Below are positions 1 through 5,203 of a DNA stretch of 5,203 nt, one piece after another. The translations under genes and the position numbers were made by a program. Source of the DNA: Bacilli bacterium (GTDB lineage Bacteria; Bacillota; Bacilli; Tumebacillales; JAQBPP01); the NCBI GenBank assembly GCA_028287455.1, contig JAQBPP010000051.1, positions 1 through 5,203 of the forward strand. The letters are read 5' to 3'. Below the pieces are notes generated by a model. That model was not told where the DNA came from and made no database searches. It saw only the letters and a program-made list of their open reading frames with translations. Every line of letters starts with the position of its first letter. Position 1 is the stretch's first letter.

Positions 1-1
1 G

Positions 2-2119
2 TCGCCGCTCTATGGGGAAAAGTTGGAAAATATCGCAATTACAGGCCGAGGCGTGTTCGATGGCTCAGGTGAGAGTTGGCGGCCAGTCAAAAAAATGAAA
101 TTGACTGCAGCACAGTGGAAACGACTTGTGAAATCAGGTGGAGTAGTAGAGGAAAATGCCGACATCTGGTGGCCAACTCGTTCTGCAATGGAAGGAGCAA
201 GGCTGGCCGAACAATTGCATGAACAACAATCGGTTTCGATTAAGGACTATACAGCGATCCGAGACTATTTACGACCCAATTTGCTCCTTTTTCAGAATTG
301 CACACGCGTTTTAATCGATGGGCCAACGTTTCAGAATTCACCTGCATGGTGTTTGCACCCTAGACTGTGCGAGCAGGTTACCATCCGCAATGTCACAGTC
401 AAAAATCCCTGGTTTGCACAAAATGGGGATGGGTTGGATTTGGAATCCTGTCAATATGTCGCTGTGGAAGATTCAGTGTTTGATGTGGGTGATGATGCGA
501 TCTGTTTGAAATCGGGCAAGGATGAAGAAGGCAGACGGATGGGCAAACCCTGTGAGTACATCACGATTCGAGGCTGCCAGGTGTATCATGGCCATGGCGG
601 ATTTGTGGTGGGAAGTGAAATGTCTGGTGGGGTGCGCAATGTGCAAGTTTCTGACTGCATGTTCATGGGGACTGATGTGGGCATTCGCTTCAAAAGCACC
701 CGTGGCCGGGGCGGAATCGTGGAGAATATCGATATCAGTCGTATTCGCATGATCAGTATCGCAGGTGAAGCCATTCTGTTTAGTCTGTTTTACGGTCAGA
801 ACAAAAACAATCAAGCAGCAAGTGTAGTCGCAGTTGCATCTGAAACGACGCCTTGTTTTCGAAACATCACGATTCGGGATTCCTCGTGCATAGGTGCCCG
901 TACTGCCATGCTCTTGCAAGGGTTGCCGGAAATGCCAGTTACAGGGATTCGCTTGGAAAATGTCACGATTTCGGCTGAAAACGGGGTAATTTGTACAGAT
1001 GGGAAGGAACTATCTTTTCAACATGTGCAAATTCTGGCCAAGAATGAACCTGTGTTCACGCTCGAAAATTGCCAGCGTGTTCACTTTGACCAAATGGAGA
1101 ATGTCCCTGCCAAAGCTGTCAAAATCATTGCGCAGCCGATCATTCCGCTGCTGACCGCACCGTATTATACGGGCGTTTTGGAATTCGACATCAATCAGGC
1201 TGAAGCGTTGTTGACGTGGCAAATTGACAATGGCGGATGGTCAAAAAACATGTATGAATCTTACAAGAAGCCATGGGATGGTCAGGCGCCGAAGTCTGAG
1301 TGGCGCAAAGGCAGCATCGATTTGGCTACGATTGACAACGCCGGCACTGTAAATGAAATGCTATTTCTTGCGAAAATGTATCAGGAGACATCCGATATTC
1401 GTTACCGGGATGCTGTTCGACTTGCTGTCAATTTGCTGTTGGAAATGCAGTATCCAAGCGGTGGATGGCCGCAAGTTGCCCCGCATCGAGGCAATTATTC
1501 CGATTATGTGACGTTTAACGACGATGCAATGATCCGCGTGATGTTCGCTTTTCGAATGCTGGTCAATCAAACTTACCCGTTTGATTCTGATCTGGTTACA
1601 GCAGATCAAGTCACGCAAATGAAAATTGCCTTGGATAATGGGCTGGAGTTTATCTTAAAATCCCAGATTCCAGTTAACGGCGAACTGACCGCCTGGTGTC
1701 AACAACATGATCCGGTGACTTATGAGCCTCGCCCTGGGCGCTCCTACGAGCTTCCCGCGATTACCGCTAATGAATCGGTTGGGGTGCTGGAGTATCTGAT
1801 GACCCTTCCTGAACCTACTCCAGAAGTAATGGCCGCTATCAAAGGTGCACTGAATTGGTTGGAACAGGCAGCGGTCAAAGGCGTCAAGTTTGTCTGGCGG
1901 GACCCTGACAATCGTTATTTATATCCGGATCCAGACAGTACGATCTGGTATCGTTTTTATGAAATTGGTACGAATTTGCCACTGTTTGTTGGGCGAGACG
2001 GTGTTCCTAAACGTGAGATCATCCATATTGAAGCGGAAAGAAGGAATGGATACGCATGGGCGGGGAAGTGGCCTGCAGCCCTCTTATCGGATGCCAAAAG
2101 AAACGGGCTATTATGTTGA
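2..2119 (+). CDS. GH28 polygalacturonase-like / PL10 pectate lyase fusion protein (5' partial)
   Basis: The reading frame is open to the window edge, so the start is missing; an in-frame TTG at 23 is probably internal because family-like sequence (SPLYGEKLENIAITG) already precedes it. Residues are numbered from the first full codon at position 2 (705 visible). Residues ~1-370 are a GH28 right-handed beta-helix with all four signature motifs: NGDGLD (141-146), GDD (163-165), GHG (197-199) and RFK (229-231), giving the expected catalytic aspartates D143, D164 and D165. Residues ~385-700 are a PL10 pectate lyase (alpha/alpha toroid): NGGWSKNM (410-417), IDN (D445), FNDD (D507), WCQQHD (565-570), RSYELP (R580), RFYEIGTN (651-658) and GRDG (R665). 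The spacing of D445, D507, R580 and R665 agrees with the catalytic residues I recall for Cellvibrio Pel10A, with R580 as catalytic arginine. The likely role is cutting polygalacturonate or its oligomers both by hydrolysis and by beta-elimination. Only a very short linker joins the domains. A signal peptide cannot be judged. It leads the visible operon, 48 bases before the GH43-like gene. Confidence 0.9.
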   Translation, partial: SPLYGEKLENIAITGRGVFDGSGESWRPVKKMKLTAAQWKRLVKSGGVVEENADIWWPTRSAMEGARLAEQLHEQQSVSIKDYTAIRDYLRPNLLLFQNCTRVLIDGPTFQNSPAWCLHPRLCEQVTIRNVTVKNPWFAQNGDGLDLESCQYVAVEDSVFDVGDDAICLKSGKDEEGRRMGKPCEYITIRGCQVYHGHGGFVVGSEMSGGVRNVQVSDCMFMGTDVGIRFKSTRGRGGIVENIDISRIRMISIAGEAILFSLFYGQNKNNQAASVVAVASETTPCFRNITIRDSSCIGARTAMLLQGLPEMPVTGIRLENVTISAENGVICTDGKELSFQHVQILAKNEPVFTLENCQRVHFDQMENVPAKAVKIIAQPIIPLLTAPYYTGVLEFDINQAEALLTWQIDNGGWSKNMYESYKKPWDGQAPKSEWRKGSIDLATIDNAGTVNEMLFLAKMYQETSDIRYRDAVRLAVNLLLEMQYPSGGWPQVAPHRGNYSDYVTFNDDAMIRVMFAFRMLVNQTYPFDSDLVTADQVTQMKIALDNGLEFILKSQIPVNGELTAWCQQHDPVTYEPRPGRSYELPAITANESVGVLEYLMTLPEPTPEVMAAIKGALNWLEQAAVKGVKFVWRDPDNRYLYPDPDSTIWYRFYEIGTNLPLFVGRDGVPKREIIHIEAERRNGYAWAGKWPAALLSDAKRNGLLC

Positions 2120-2167
2120 TTTCATTTCGACTGATCAGGTGGAAATAACGGGAGGGAGCACGTACCT

Positions 2168-3010
2168 ATGTACTTATTTTCTTATTTCAAAACGCAAGAT
2201 GAATCGATGTATCTTGCTAGTAGTCGTGATGGATTCTCTTGGGAAGAATTGAATGGTGGCGCTCCGGTATTGAAAGGAGAAGTGGGCACCAAACAAATTC
2301 GGGATCCGTTCGTCTATCAAGATCCGCTCGGTCGGTTTCATGCGATTTGGACTGACGGATGGGGAAGCAGCTCGATTGGATATGCGTACTCGGATAACCT
2401 GCTCGATTGGCAAGGACAAAGATTGCTTCCCGTTATGGCAGAAGTCGCAGGTACCGCCAATTGTTGGGCGCCAGAACTGTTTTTTGATAAAAGGCGACAG
2501 CAATATCGAATCATTTGGTCCTCCACCGTATTGGCTGTTGGCGAGGAGAAAAAACGTGACCATCGCATTTGGTCTGCATTGACCAACGACTTTACAGAAC
2601 TGCAGCCATCGTCTTTGTTTTTTGATCCAGGTTATAATGTGATTGACGCTTGTGTGGTGGATGCCAGCGATCGCTATTTCATGGTATATAAAGATGAACG
2701 CGGAACAAATGAACCCGGTTCTTCATTTAAAGCAATCCGATCCTGTTTTTTGGAGCAATCTGGAGATGATCGACCTTCATTTTCTGAGCCTTCTGAGCTT
2801 CTTACGCCAGTATTTAGTGAAGGACCTACACTGTATTCGGTGGGCAGCGGCTTGCAGCAGCGCTGGTTGATGCTGTACGACAAGTTCCGTGAACGCCGTT
2901 ATGCAGCACTCTCGTCCAAGGACTTGCTGCATTGGGAAGAGCCGACTGAACAGCTGAAGCTTCCGGCCGGTGTACGACATGGCAGTGTGATTCAAATCGA
3001 ATCGAATTAA
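2168..3010 (+). CDS. GH43-like five-bladed beta-propeller glycosidase
   Basis: This is a 280-residue protein with repeated propeller-blade patterns such as YLASSRDGFSWEEL (near 14-27), GYAYSDNLLDWQ (near 70-81) and YAALSSKDLLHWEE (near 243-256). The three acidic residues expected of GH43 enzymes are present: D46 in IRDP (general base), D160 in VIDA (pKa modulator) and E218 in SEGP (general acid). A WAPEL motif lies between the first two, as in family members. This supports an active glycosidase of clan GH-F, such as an arabinofuranosidase, beta-xylosidase or exo-galactosidase; the exact substrate cannot be read from sequence. Given the pectinase upstream, arabinan or galactan side chains of pectin are plausible substrates (inference). 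The protein begins MYLFSYFKTQ with no signal peptide, so it probably acts in the cytoplasm on imported oligosaccharides. A GGAGGG ribosome binding site at 2151-2156 lies 11 bases before the ATG. The gap to the upstream gene is 48 bases, consistent with co-transcription. Confidence 0.82.
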   Translation: MYLFSYFKTQDESMYLASSRDGFSWEELNGGAPVLKGEVGTKQIRDPFVYQDPLGRFHAIWTDGWGSSSIGYAYSDNLLDWQGQRLLPVMAEVAGTANCWAPELFFDKRRQQYRIIWSSTVLAVGEEKKRDHRIWSALTNDFTELQPSSLFFDPGYNVIDACVVDASDRYFMVYKDERGTNEPGSSFKAIRSCFLEQSGDDRPSFSEPSELLTPVFSEGPTLYSVGSGLQQRWLMLYDKFRERRYAALSSKDLLHWEEPTEQLKLPAGVRHGSVIQIESN

Positions 3011-3045
3011 TGGAATATCAAAACTGCCATATTGGAGGGATATAA

Positions 3046-3258
3046 ATGCAACCTTTTAATGGACTGGGAATGCATGCTGGGAATTTATGGCATTATCGTC
3101 AGCCGTTACGCGCTCCATTTCAGGCACTGGGTTGGCGCAGTGAGCGGCGTTTTTATCCAGGACAACATGATATTTGCTCAGTAGCCTATTGGTATCAGAC
3201 ACTTCCAGCTGCAGAATTTTCTAAACTGCCCAGCCGCGATGAGTTAGAAATCGTTTAA
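3046..3258 (+). pseudogene. Internally deleted GH172 (DUF2961) gene remnant, 70-residue ORF
   Basis: A GGAGGG at 3034-3039 lies six bases before the ATG, an excellent ribosome binding site, and the 70-codon frame is intact. The protein looks like both ends of a DUF2961/GH172 protein joined. Residues 4-15 (FNGLGMHAGNLW) match the family's typical N-terminus of the form NGLGMHLGNL. Residues ~26-70 (QALGWRSERRFYP, then DICSVAYWYQTLP, ending LPSRDELEIV) match its typical C-terminus. Full-length members are about 350-370 residues, so roughly 300 are missing, including the middle where the catalytic glutamates lie. The junction falls around residues 16-25 (positions ~3091-3120) and is in frame. GH172 enzymes include alpha-D-fructofuranosidases and D-arabinofuranosidases; this product cannot keep that activity. 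It follows the GH43-like gene by 35 bases and probably belongs to the same transcript. Alternatives are an expressed small protein with a new role, or an assembly deletion. The family match is from memory. Confidence 0.75.
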
Positions 3259-3336
3259 AGGTATAACAAAAGTACCCCTGGCTCATAATGAATCTGTCAT
3301 CATCTTTATGGTAGTTGCAGGAAAGAAGGATAAGAA

Positions 3337-3750
3337 ATGGATCACCAAGGCTTAGCAGATATAGGATTGTTGATCATTCGTTTAGTTGTAGGTCTTACTT
3401 TTGTGGGACACGGGGCTCAAAAATTGTTTGGTTGGTTCGGAGGGGCAGGACCTACGGGCACAGGAGCTTGGTTGGAATCCATTGGAATCAAGCCAGCAGG
3501 TAAAATTTGGGCTATCTTGGCCGGATTATTTGAGTTTGTTGGGGGCCTGCTTTTTGCATCTGGGGTTTTAACTATAGTAGGAGCTGCTCTAATTATCGTG
3601 ATCATGATTGACGCAATTGTTACTGTACACGCTCGAAATGGATATTGGATTGAAAAAAACGGATTTGAGTACAATCTGGTATTGATCGCTGCAGTTCTTG
3701 GTGTAGCACTGACCGGACCCGGACAATATGTGTTGTTGTACCAACCCTGA
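3337..3750 (+). CDS. DoxX family membrane protein
   Basis: This 137-residue protein has the usual DoxX length and layout of four predicted membrane helices, at about residues 8-26, 57-75, 78-97 and 113-126. Family signatures are visible: RLVVGLTFVGHGAQKLFGWF (15-34) after the first helix begins, GTGAWLESIGIKP (41-53), the ILAGLFEFVGGLLFASG helix (60-76), an HARNGYW segment (98-104) and a final helix ending ALTGPGQY. DoxX proteins are integral membrane proteins linked in various bacteria to redox or thiol stress and thiosulfate/quinone chemistry, but no reaction is firmly known for this type. The ribosome binding site AGAAGGA (3324-3330) lies six bases before the ATG. The gene starts 78 bases after the GH172 remnant with no clear terminator between, so it may be read from the pectin operon or from an unseen weak promoter. 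Nothing in its sequence ties it to pectin or arabinose use. A strong terminator follows. Confidence 0.9.
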   Translation: MDHQGLADIGLLIIRLVVGLTFVGHGAQKLFGWFGGAGPTGTGAWLESIGIKPAGKIWAILAGLFEFVGGLLFASGVLTIVGAALIIVIMIDAIVTVHARNGYWIEKNGFEYNLVLIAAVLGVALTGPGQYVLLYQP

Positions 3751-3781
3751 TTGCCTTTTTATCGATAGTTGTGCTTTGATT

Positions 3782-3806
3782 ACCGCATATAAATGCGGTT
3801 TTTTTT
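3782..3806 (+). terminator. Rho-independent terminator after doxX-family gene
   Basis: A perfect 7-bp stem, ACCGCAT (3782-3788) and ATGCGGT (3793-3799), with a 4-base loop is followed by a run of eight T (3799-3806, the first T shared with the stem). It starts 31 bases after the DoxX stop codon and closes the pectin/doxX transcription unit before the araR promoter. Confidence 0.92.
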
Positions 3807-3819
3807 ATGCCCAAAAAGG

Positions 3820-3835
3820 AGATGTACGTACAACT
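3820..3835 (+). promoter_or_regulatory. Putative AraR operator in the araR promoter
   Basis: The core TGTACGTACA (3823-3832) is a perfect 10-bp palindrome. Over 16 bases the site matches the operator at 5031-5046 at 13 positions. It sits about 11-26 bases upstream of the -10 hexamer at 3846-3851, overlapping the position of the -35 element, so a bound repressor would block RNA polymerase. In Bacillus subtilis, AraR binds operators with the same GTACGTAC-type core and represses its own gene; autoregulation here is inferred from that and from position. Confidence 0.8.
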
Positions 3836-3845
3836 ATAGGTGTTG

Positions 3846-3851
3846 TATAAT
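3846..3851 (+). promoter_or_regulatory. araR promoter, -10 element
   Basis: A consensus TATAAT lies 28 bases before the GTG start candidate of araR and just downstream of the preceding terminator. The -35 is poor: with a 17-base spacer it would be TGTACG (3823-3828), inside the operator. Transcription would start near 3858, leaving a leader of only about 20-30 bases. The weak -35 fits a regulator gene needing low expression. Confidence 0.75.
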
Positions 3852-3855
3852 TTAG

Positions 3856-3887
3856 GAATTCATTGTTTCAGAGGAGTATGTGAATTC
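3856..3887 (+). repeat. Inverted repeat spanning the araR ribosome binding site
   Basis: GAATTCA (3856-3862) and TGAATTC (3881-3887) are perfect reverse complements separated by 18 bases. The Shine-Dalgarno sequence AGAGGAG (3870-3876) lies in the loop, and the GTG start candidate (3880-3882) overlaps the right arm. If the left arm is transcribed, pairing could hinder initiation; the predicted transcription start near 3858 makes that uncertain. It could also be chance. Confidence 0.4.
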
Positions 3888-4971
3888 GTTGCCTAAATAC
3901 ATGCAATTGAAGCAAGAAATCGTGTCATGGATCAATTCAGGTCGTTACAGGCCAGGTGATCAACTGCCATCAGAGCATGAAATCTCCGATCAATTCGGGT
4001 TTAGCCGCCAAACTGTCAGGCAAGCCATAGGTGAACTGGTGCAAGAAGGATGGTTGGAACGTACACAAGGAAAAGGAACATTTGTCTCCCGGACTCCAGC
4101 CAGTCTGCGGAAAACTGGTGATTTCAAAACGGTAGCTCTGATCACCACTTATATATCTGAATATATTTTTCCATCGATTGTTCGGGGAGTAGAGTCAACG
4201 TTAAGGGCACGCGGGTATCGTTTGCTTCTCTCGAGTACAGATAATCGCAAGGAAAAAGAGAAAGAAAGCCTGGAGCTTATGATGAGTCAAACACTTAGCG
4301 GTTTGATCATTGAACCAACAAAAAGCGCGGAAGGAAACCCCAATTTCAGCTATTTTTTATCGCTTGATTATCAACATATTCCTTTTGTGATGATTCACGA
4401 AAAGTACAGAGATCTGGAGTGTCCGACGATCAAGTTAGATGATGAGCGCGGAGGCTTTTTGGCGACTGAGCACGTAATTAAACTTGGACACCGTAAAGTT
4501 GTCGGTTTCTTTAAATCAGATGATCTGCAAGGAATTGATCGAATGAAAGGATTTATGAGAGCGTTTCATGAGAATGGCGTTCCTTTATCTCCAGAAGCCA
4601 TTGTTCGCTATCAGACAGAGGAGCGCACCTTACTTCCGATGGAACGTTTGAGATTGCTGCTTGAATCGCAGCAAAAACCAACAGCGATCGTTTGCTACAA
4701 TGATGAATTGGCTATCCAACTTCTTGATGTCATACGGCGCTCAGGACTTCAAATTCCAAGAGACATTTCGATTGTTGGATTCGACGATGCTCCAATAGCT
4801 GCTGCTGCAGAGGTTAAGCTCACTACTCTGTCTCACCCAAAAGAAGAGATGGGACGAACGGCAGCAGAAATGTTGATCAACTGGATTGAAGGAAACGCTT
4901 CTCCTGAGTATAAAGTGTTCGCCCCAGAGCTAATCGTGCGGGAGTCTACAAAGAGGATGGACAATGTCTAA
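3880..4971 (+). CDS. araR: Arabinose-responsive transcriptional repressor AraR (GntR/LacI hybrid)
   Basis: This 363-residue protein is nearly the same length as Bacillus subtilis AraR (362) and collinear with it as I recall that sequence. Residues ~5-70 form a GntR-type winged helix-turn-helix (LPKYMQLKQEI, PSEHEISDQFGFSRQTVRQA, TQGKGTFV). K6, R47 and Q63 align with the DNA-contact residues K4, R45 and Q61 described for B. subtilis AraR. Residues ~84-360 form a LacI/periplasmic-binding-protein-like domain (TTYISEYIFPSIVRGVE, GLIIEPTKSA, AIVCYNDELA, ISIVGFDDA, EVKLTTLSHP, APELIVRES) that binds L-arabinose and releases DNA. It is a cytoplasmic repressor of arabinose genes and probably of itself, given operators at both its own and the araD promoter. 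The start is uncertain: AGAGGAG (3870-3876) is only 3 bases before GTG 3880 but 12 before an in-frame TTG at 3889, which would give MPKYMQ, close to the MLPKYAQ start of the B. subtilis protein. Its own terminator follows. Confidence 0.95.
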   Translation: MNSLPKYMQLKQEIVSWINSGRYRPGDQLPSEHEISDQFGFSRQTVRQAIGELVQEGWLERTQGKGTFVSRTPASLRKTGDFKTVALITTYISEYIFPSIVRGVESTLRARGYRLLLSSTDNRKEKEKESLELMMSQTLSGLIIEPTKSAEGNPNFSYFLSLDYQHIPFVMIHEKYRDLECPTIKLDDERGGFLATEHVIKLGHRKVVGFFKSDDLQGIDRMKGFMRAFHENGVPLSPEAIVRYQTEERTLLPMERLRLLLESQQKPTAIVCYNDELAIQLLDVIRRSGLQIPRDISIVGFDDAPIAAAAEVKLTTLSHPKEEMGRTAAEMLINWIEGNASPEYKVFAPELIVRESTKRMDNV

Positions 4972-4987
4972 ATGGGCTAAATAAAAG

Positions 4988-5022
4988 AGGGGCTGCATAG
5001 AAACAGGTATGCAGTCTTTTTT
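4988..5022 (+). terminator. Rho-independent terminator after araR
   Basis: A perfect 7-bp stem, CTGCATA (4993-4999) and TATGCAG (5008-5014), with an 8-base loop is extended outward by G-T and G-C pairs. Six T follow at 5017-5022. It begins 16 bases after the araR stop codon and separates araR from the ara operon, so araD depends on its own promoter. Confidence 0.9.
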
Positions 5023-5023
5023 A

Positions 5024-5053
5024 GTGACACACTTGTACGTACAAGTTTATAAT
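5024..5053 (+). promoter_or_regulatory. ara operon (araD) promoter, sigma-A type
   Basis: The -35 element GTGACA (5024-5029, five of six matches to TTGACA) and a perfect TATAAT -10 (5048-5053) are separated by 18 bases. Transcription should start near 5060, about 37 bases before the araD start codon. The spacer is almost entirely filled by the palindromic operator at 5031-5046. Confidence 0.85.
5031..5046 (+). promoter_or_regulatory. AraR operator, perfect 16-bp palindrome
   Basis: ACTTGTACGTACAAGT is fully symmetric and closely resembles the known Bacillus AraR operator form (ATTTGTACGTACAAAT-like). It lies exactly between the -35 and -10 elements of the araD promoter, so AraR binding would exclude RNA polymerase. 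This is a stronger-looking site than the one before araR, suggesting tighter repression of the catabolic operon than of the regulator itself (inference). Confidence 0.9.
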
Positions 5054-5057
5054 GAAA

Positions 5058-5074
5058 TTTGATAAATCATCAAA
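5058..5074 (+). repeat. Short inverted repeat in the araD leader
   Basis: TTTGAT (5058-5063) and ATCAAA (5069-5074) are perfect reverse complements around a 5-base A/T-rich centre, at or just after the predicted transcription start. It does not resemble the AraR operator. It could be a binding site for another regulator or a weak 5' hairpin in the mRNA; in A/T-rich sequence it could also be chance. Confidence 0.35.
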
Positions 5075-5084
5075 ATAAATTGCT

Positions 5085-5093
5085 GGTGGTGAT
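5085..5093 (+). promoter_or_regulatory. Ribosome binding site of araD
   Basis: GGTGGTGAT matches eight of nine bases of the extended Shine-Dalgarno sequence GGAGGTGAT. The core (5085-5089) is seven bases from the TTG at 5097, which supports TTG as the start codon where no ATG is available. Confidence 0.8.
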
Positions 5094-5096
5094 AAC

Positions 5097-5203
5097 TTGT
5101 TAGAACAACTAAAACAGAAAGTTTGGGAAGCCAACTGTGCGCTTCCTAAGCATCAACTGGTGACCTTTACCTGGGGAAATGTAAGCGGAATTGATCGTGA
5201 CCA
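5097..5203 (+). CDS. araD: L-ribulose-5-phosphate 4-epimerase (3' partial)
   Basis: From a TTG start, 35 full codons are visible before the window ends. The product starts [19 protein letters not shown] and continues [15 protein letters not shown], which matches the start of AraD from E. coli and Bacillus almost residue for residue; N28 of the TWGN motif falls at the same number as in E. coli AraD. The enzyme is a zinc-dependent class II aldolase-like epimerase that converts L-ribulose 5-phosphate to D-xylulose 5-phosphate, the last step of L-arabinose breakdown before the pentose phosphate pathway. The paralogues UlaF and SgbE do the same reaction on the ascorbate route, but the AraR operator and adjacent araR point to AraD. 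It is the first gene of an operon that probably continues with other ara genes outside the window. The rest of the protein, including the zinc histidines, is not visible. Confidence 0.92.
   Translation, partial: MLEQLKQKVWEANCALPKHQLVTFTWGNVSGIDRD

Noticed and set aside
473..919. A 148-codon open frame on the minus strand inside the GH28 region
   Set aside because: It lies fully antisense to well-conserved GH28 motifs, has low-complexity, family-unlike sequence, and no ribosome binding site was evident; it is a shadow frame.
2162..2174. GTAC repeated as GTACctatGTAC at the GH43-like start, considered as an AraR operator
   Set aside because: The half-sites have the wrong spacing and lack the contiguous GTACGTAC core and flanking symmetry of the two real operators.
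1890..2252. A + strand frame running past the end of the PL10 gene into the GH43-like gene, which could suggest a frameshifted C-terminus
   Set aside because: The PL10 motifs stay in the annotated frame up to ERRNGYAWAGKWP, which is close to the family's usual end. The alternative frame shows no PL10 or GH43 features, and the GH43-like gene has its own start and ribosome binding site.
3253..3289. Possible promoter for the doxX-family gene (GTTTAA as a SigB-like -35, TATAAC or CATAAT as a -10)
   Set aside because: No matching partner element at the right spacing was found for any of these hexamers (no GGGTAT for SigB, no TTGACA-like -35), so no promoter is claimed.
5179..5192. Possible CcpA catabolite-responsive element, TGTAAGCGGAATTG, at the start of araD
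   Set aside because: Only the left half (TGTAAGCG) fits the consensus; the right half does not, and the bases encode the conserved NVSGI segment of AraD.

Overview
The window looks like chromosomal DNA of a Gram-positive Bacillota, probably of the Bacillales type (Bacillus, Paenibacillus, Alicyclobacillus or relatives). The evidence is strong GGAGG-type ribosome binding sites, TTG and GTG starts, tight same-strand gene packing, T-tailed hairpin terminators, and an arabinose repressor built and autoregulated like Bacillus subtilis AraR. The genus cannot be fixed from the sequence. All genes lie on the + strand.

Positions 1-3258 hold the end of a plant cell-wall (pectin) utilisation operon. 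First comes a gene, open at its 5' side, that encodes a GH28 polygalacturonase-type beta-helix fused directly to a PL10 pectate lyase. A complete GH43-like glycosidase without a signal peptide follows. Last is a 70-residue ORF that I read as the collapsed remains of a GH172 (DUF2961) gene: its first ~15 and last ~45 residues match the two ends of that family, and roughly 300 residues between them, including the catalytic part, are missing. The tight spacing and good ribosome binding sites suggest one transcript, whose promoter lies outside the window. Positions 3259-3336 are a short spacer with no clear terminator or promoter.

Positions 3337-3806 hold a DoxX-family four-helix membrane protein followed by a strong intrinsic terminator, which closes this transcription unit.

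Positions 3807-5203 are an L-arabinose module. araR (GntR-type DNA-binding domain plus LacI-type sugar-binding domain) has its own promoter, with an AraR-like operator at the -35 region, and its own terminator. Downstream is the start of araD (L-ribulose-5-phosphate 4-epimerase), cut by the window edge. The araD promoter carries a perfect 16-bp palindrome, ACTTGTACGTACAAGT, in the spacer between -35 and -10. The logic is standard: AraR represses itself and the ara operon until arabinose is present. The link to the upstream genes is physiological: pectin carries arabinose-rich side chains, so degrading pectin yields both galacturonate and arabinose.

No CRISPR array, insertion sequence, tRNA, rRNA or wholly new multi-gene system was seen. 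The most unusual items are the internally deleted GH172 gene that still has an intact reading frame and ribosome binding site, and the GH28-PL10 hydrolase/lyase fusion.
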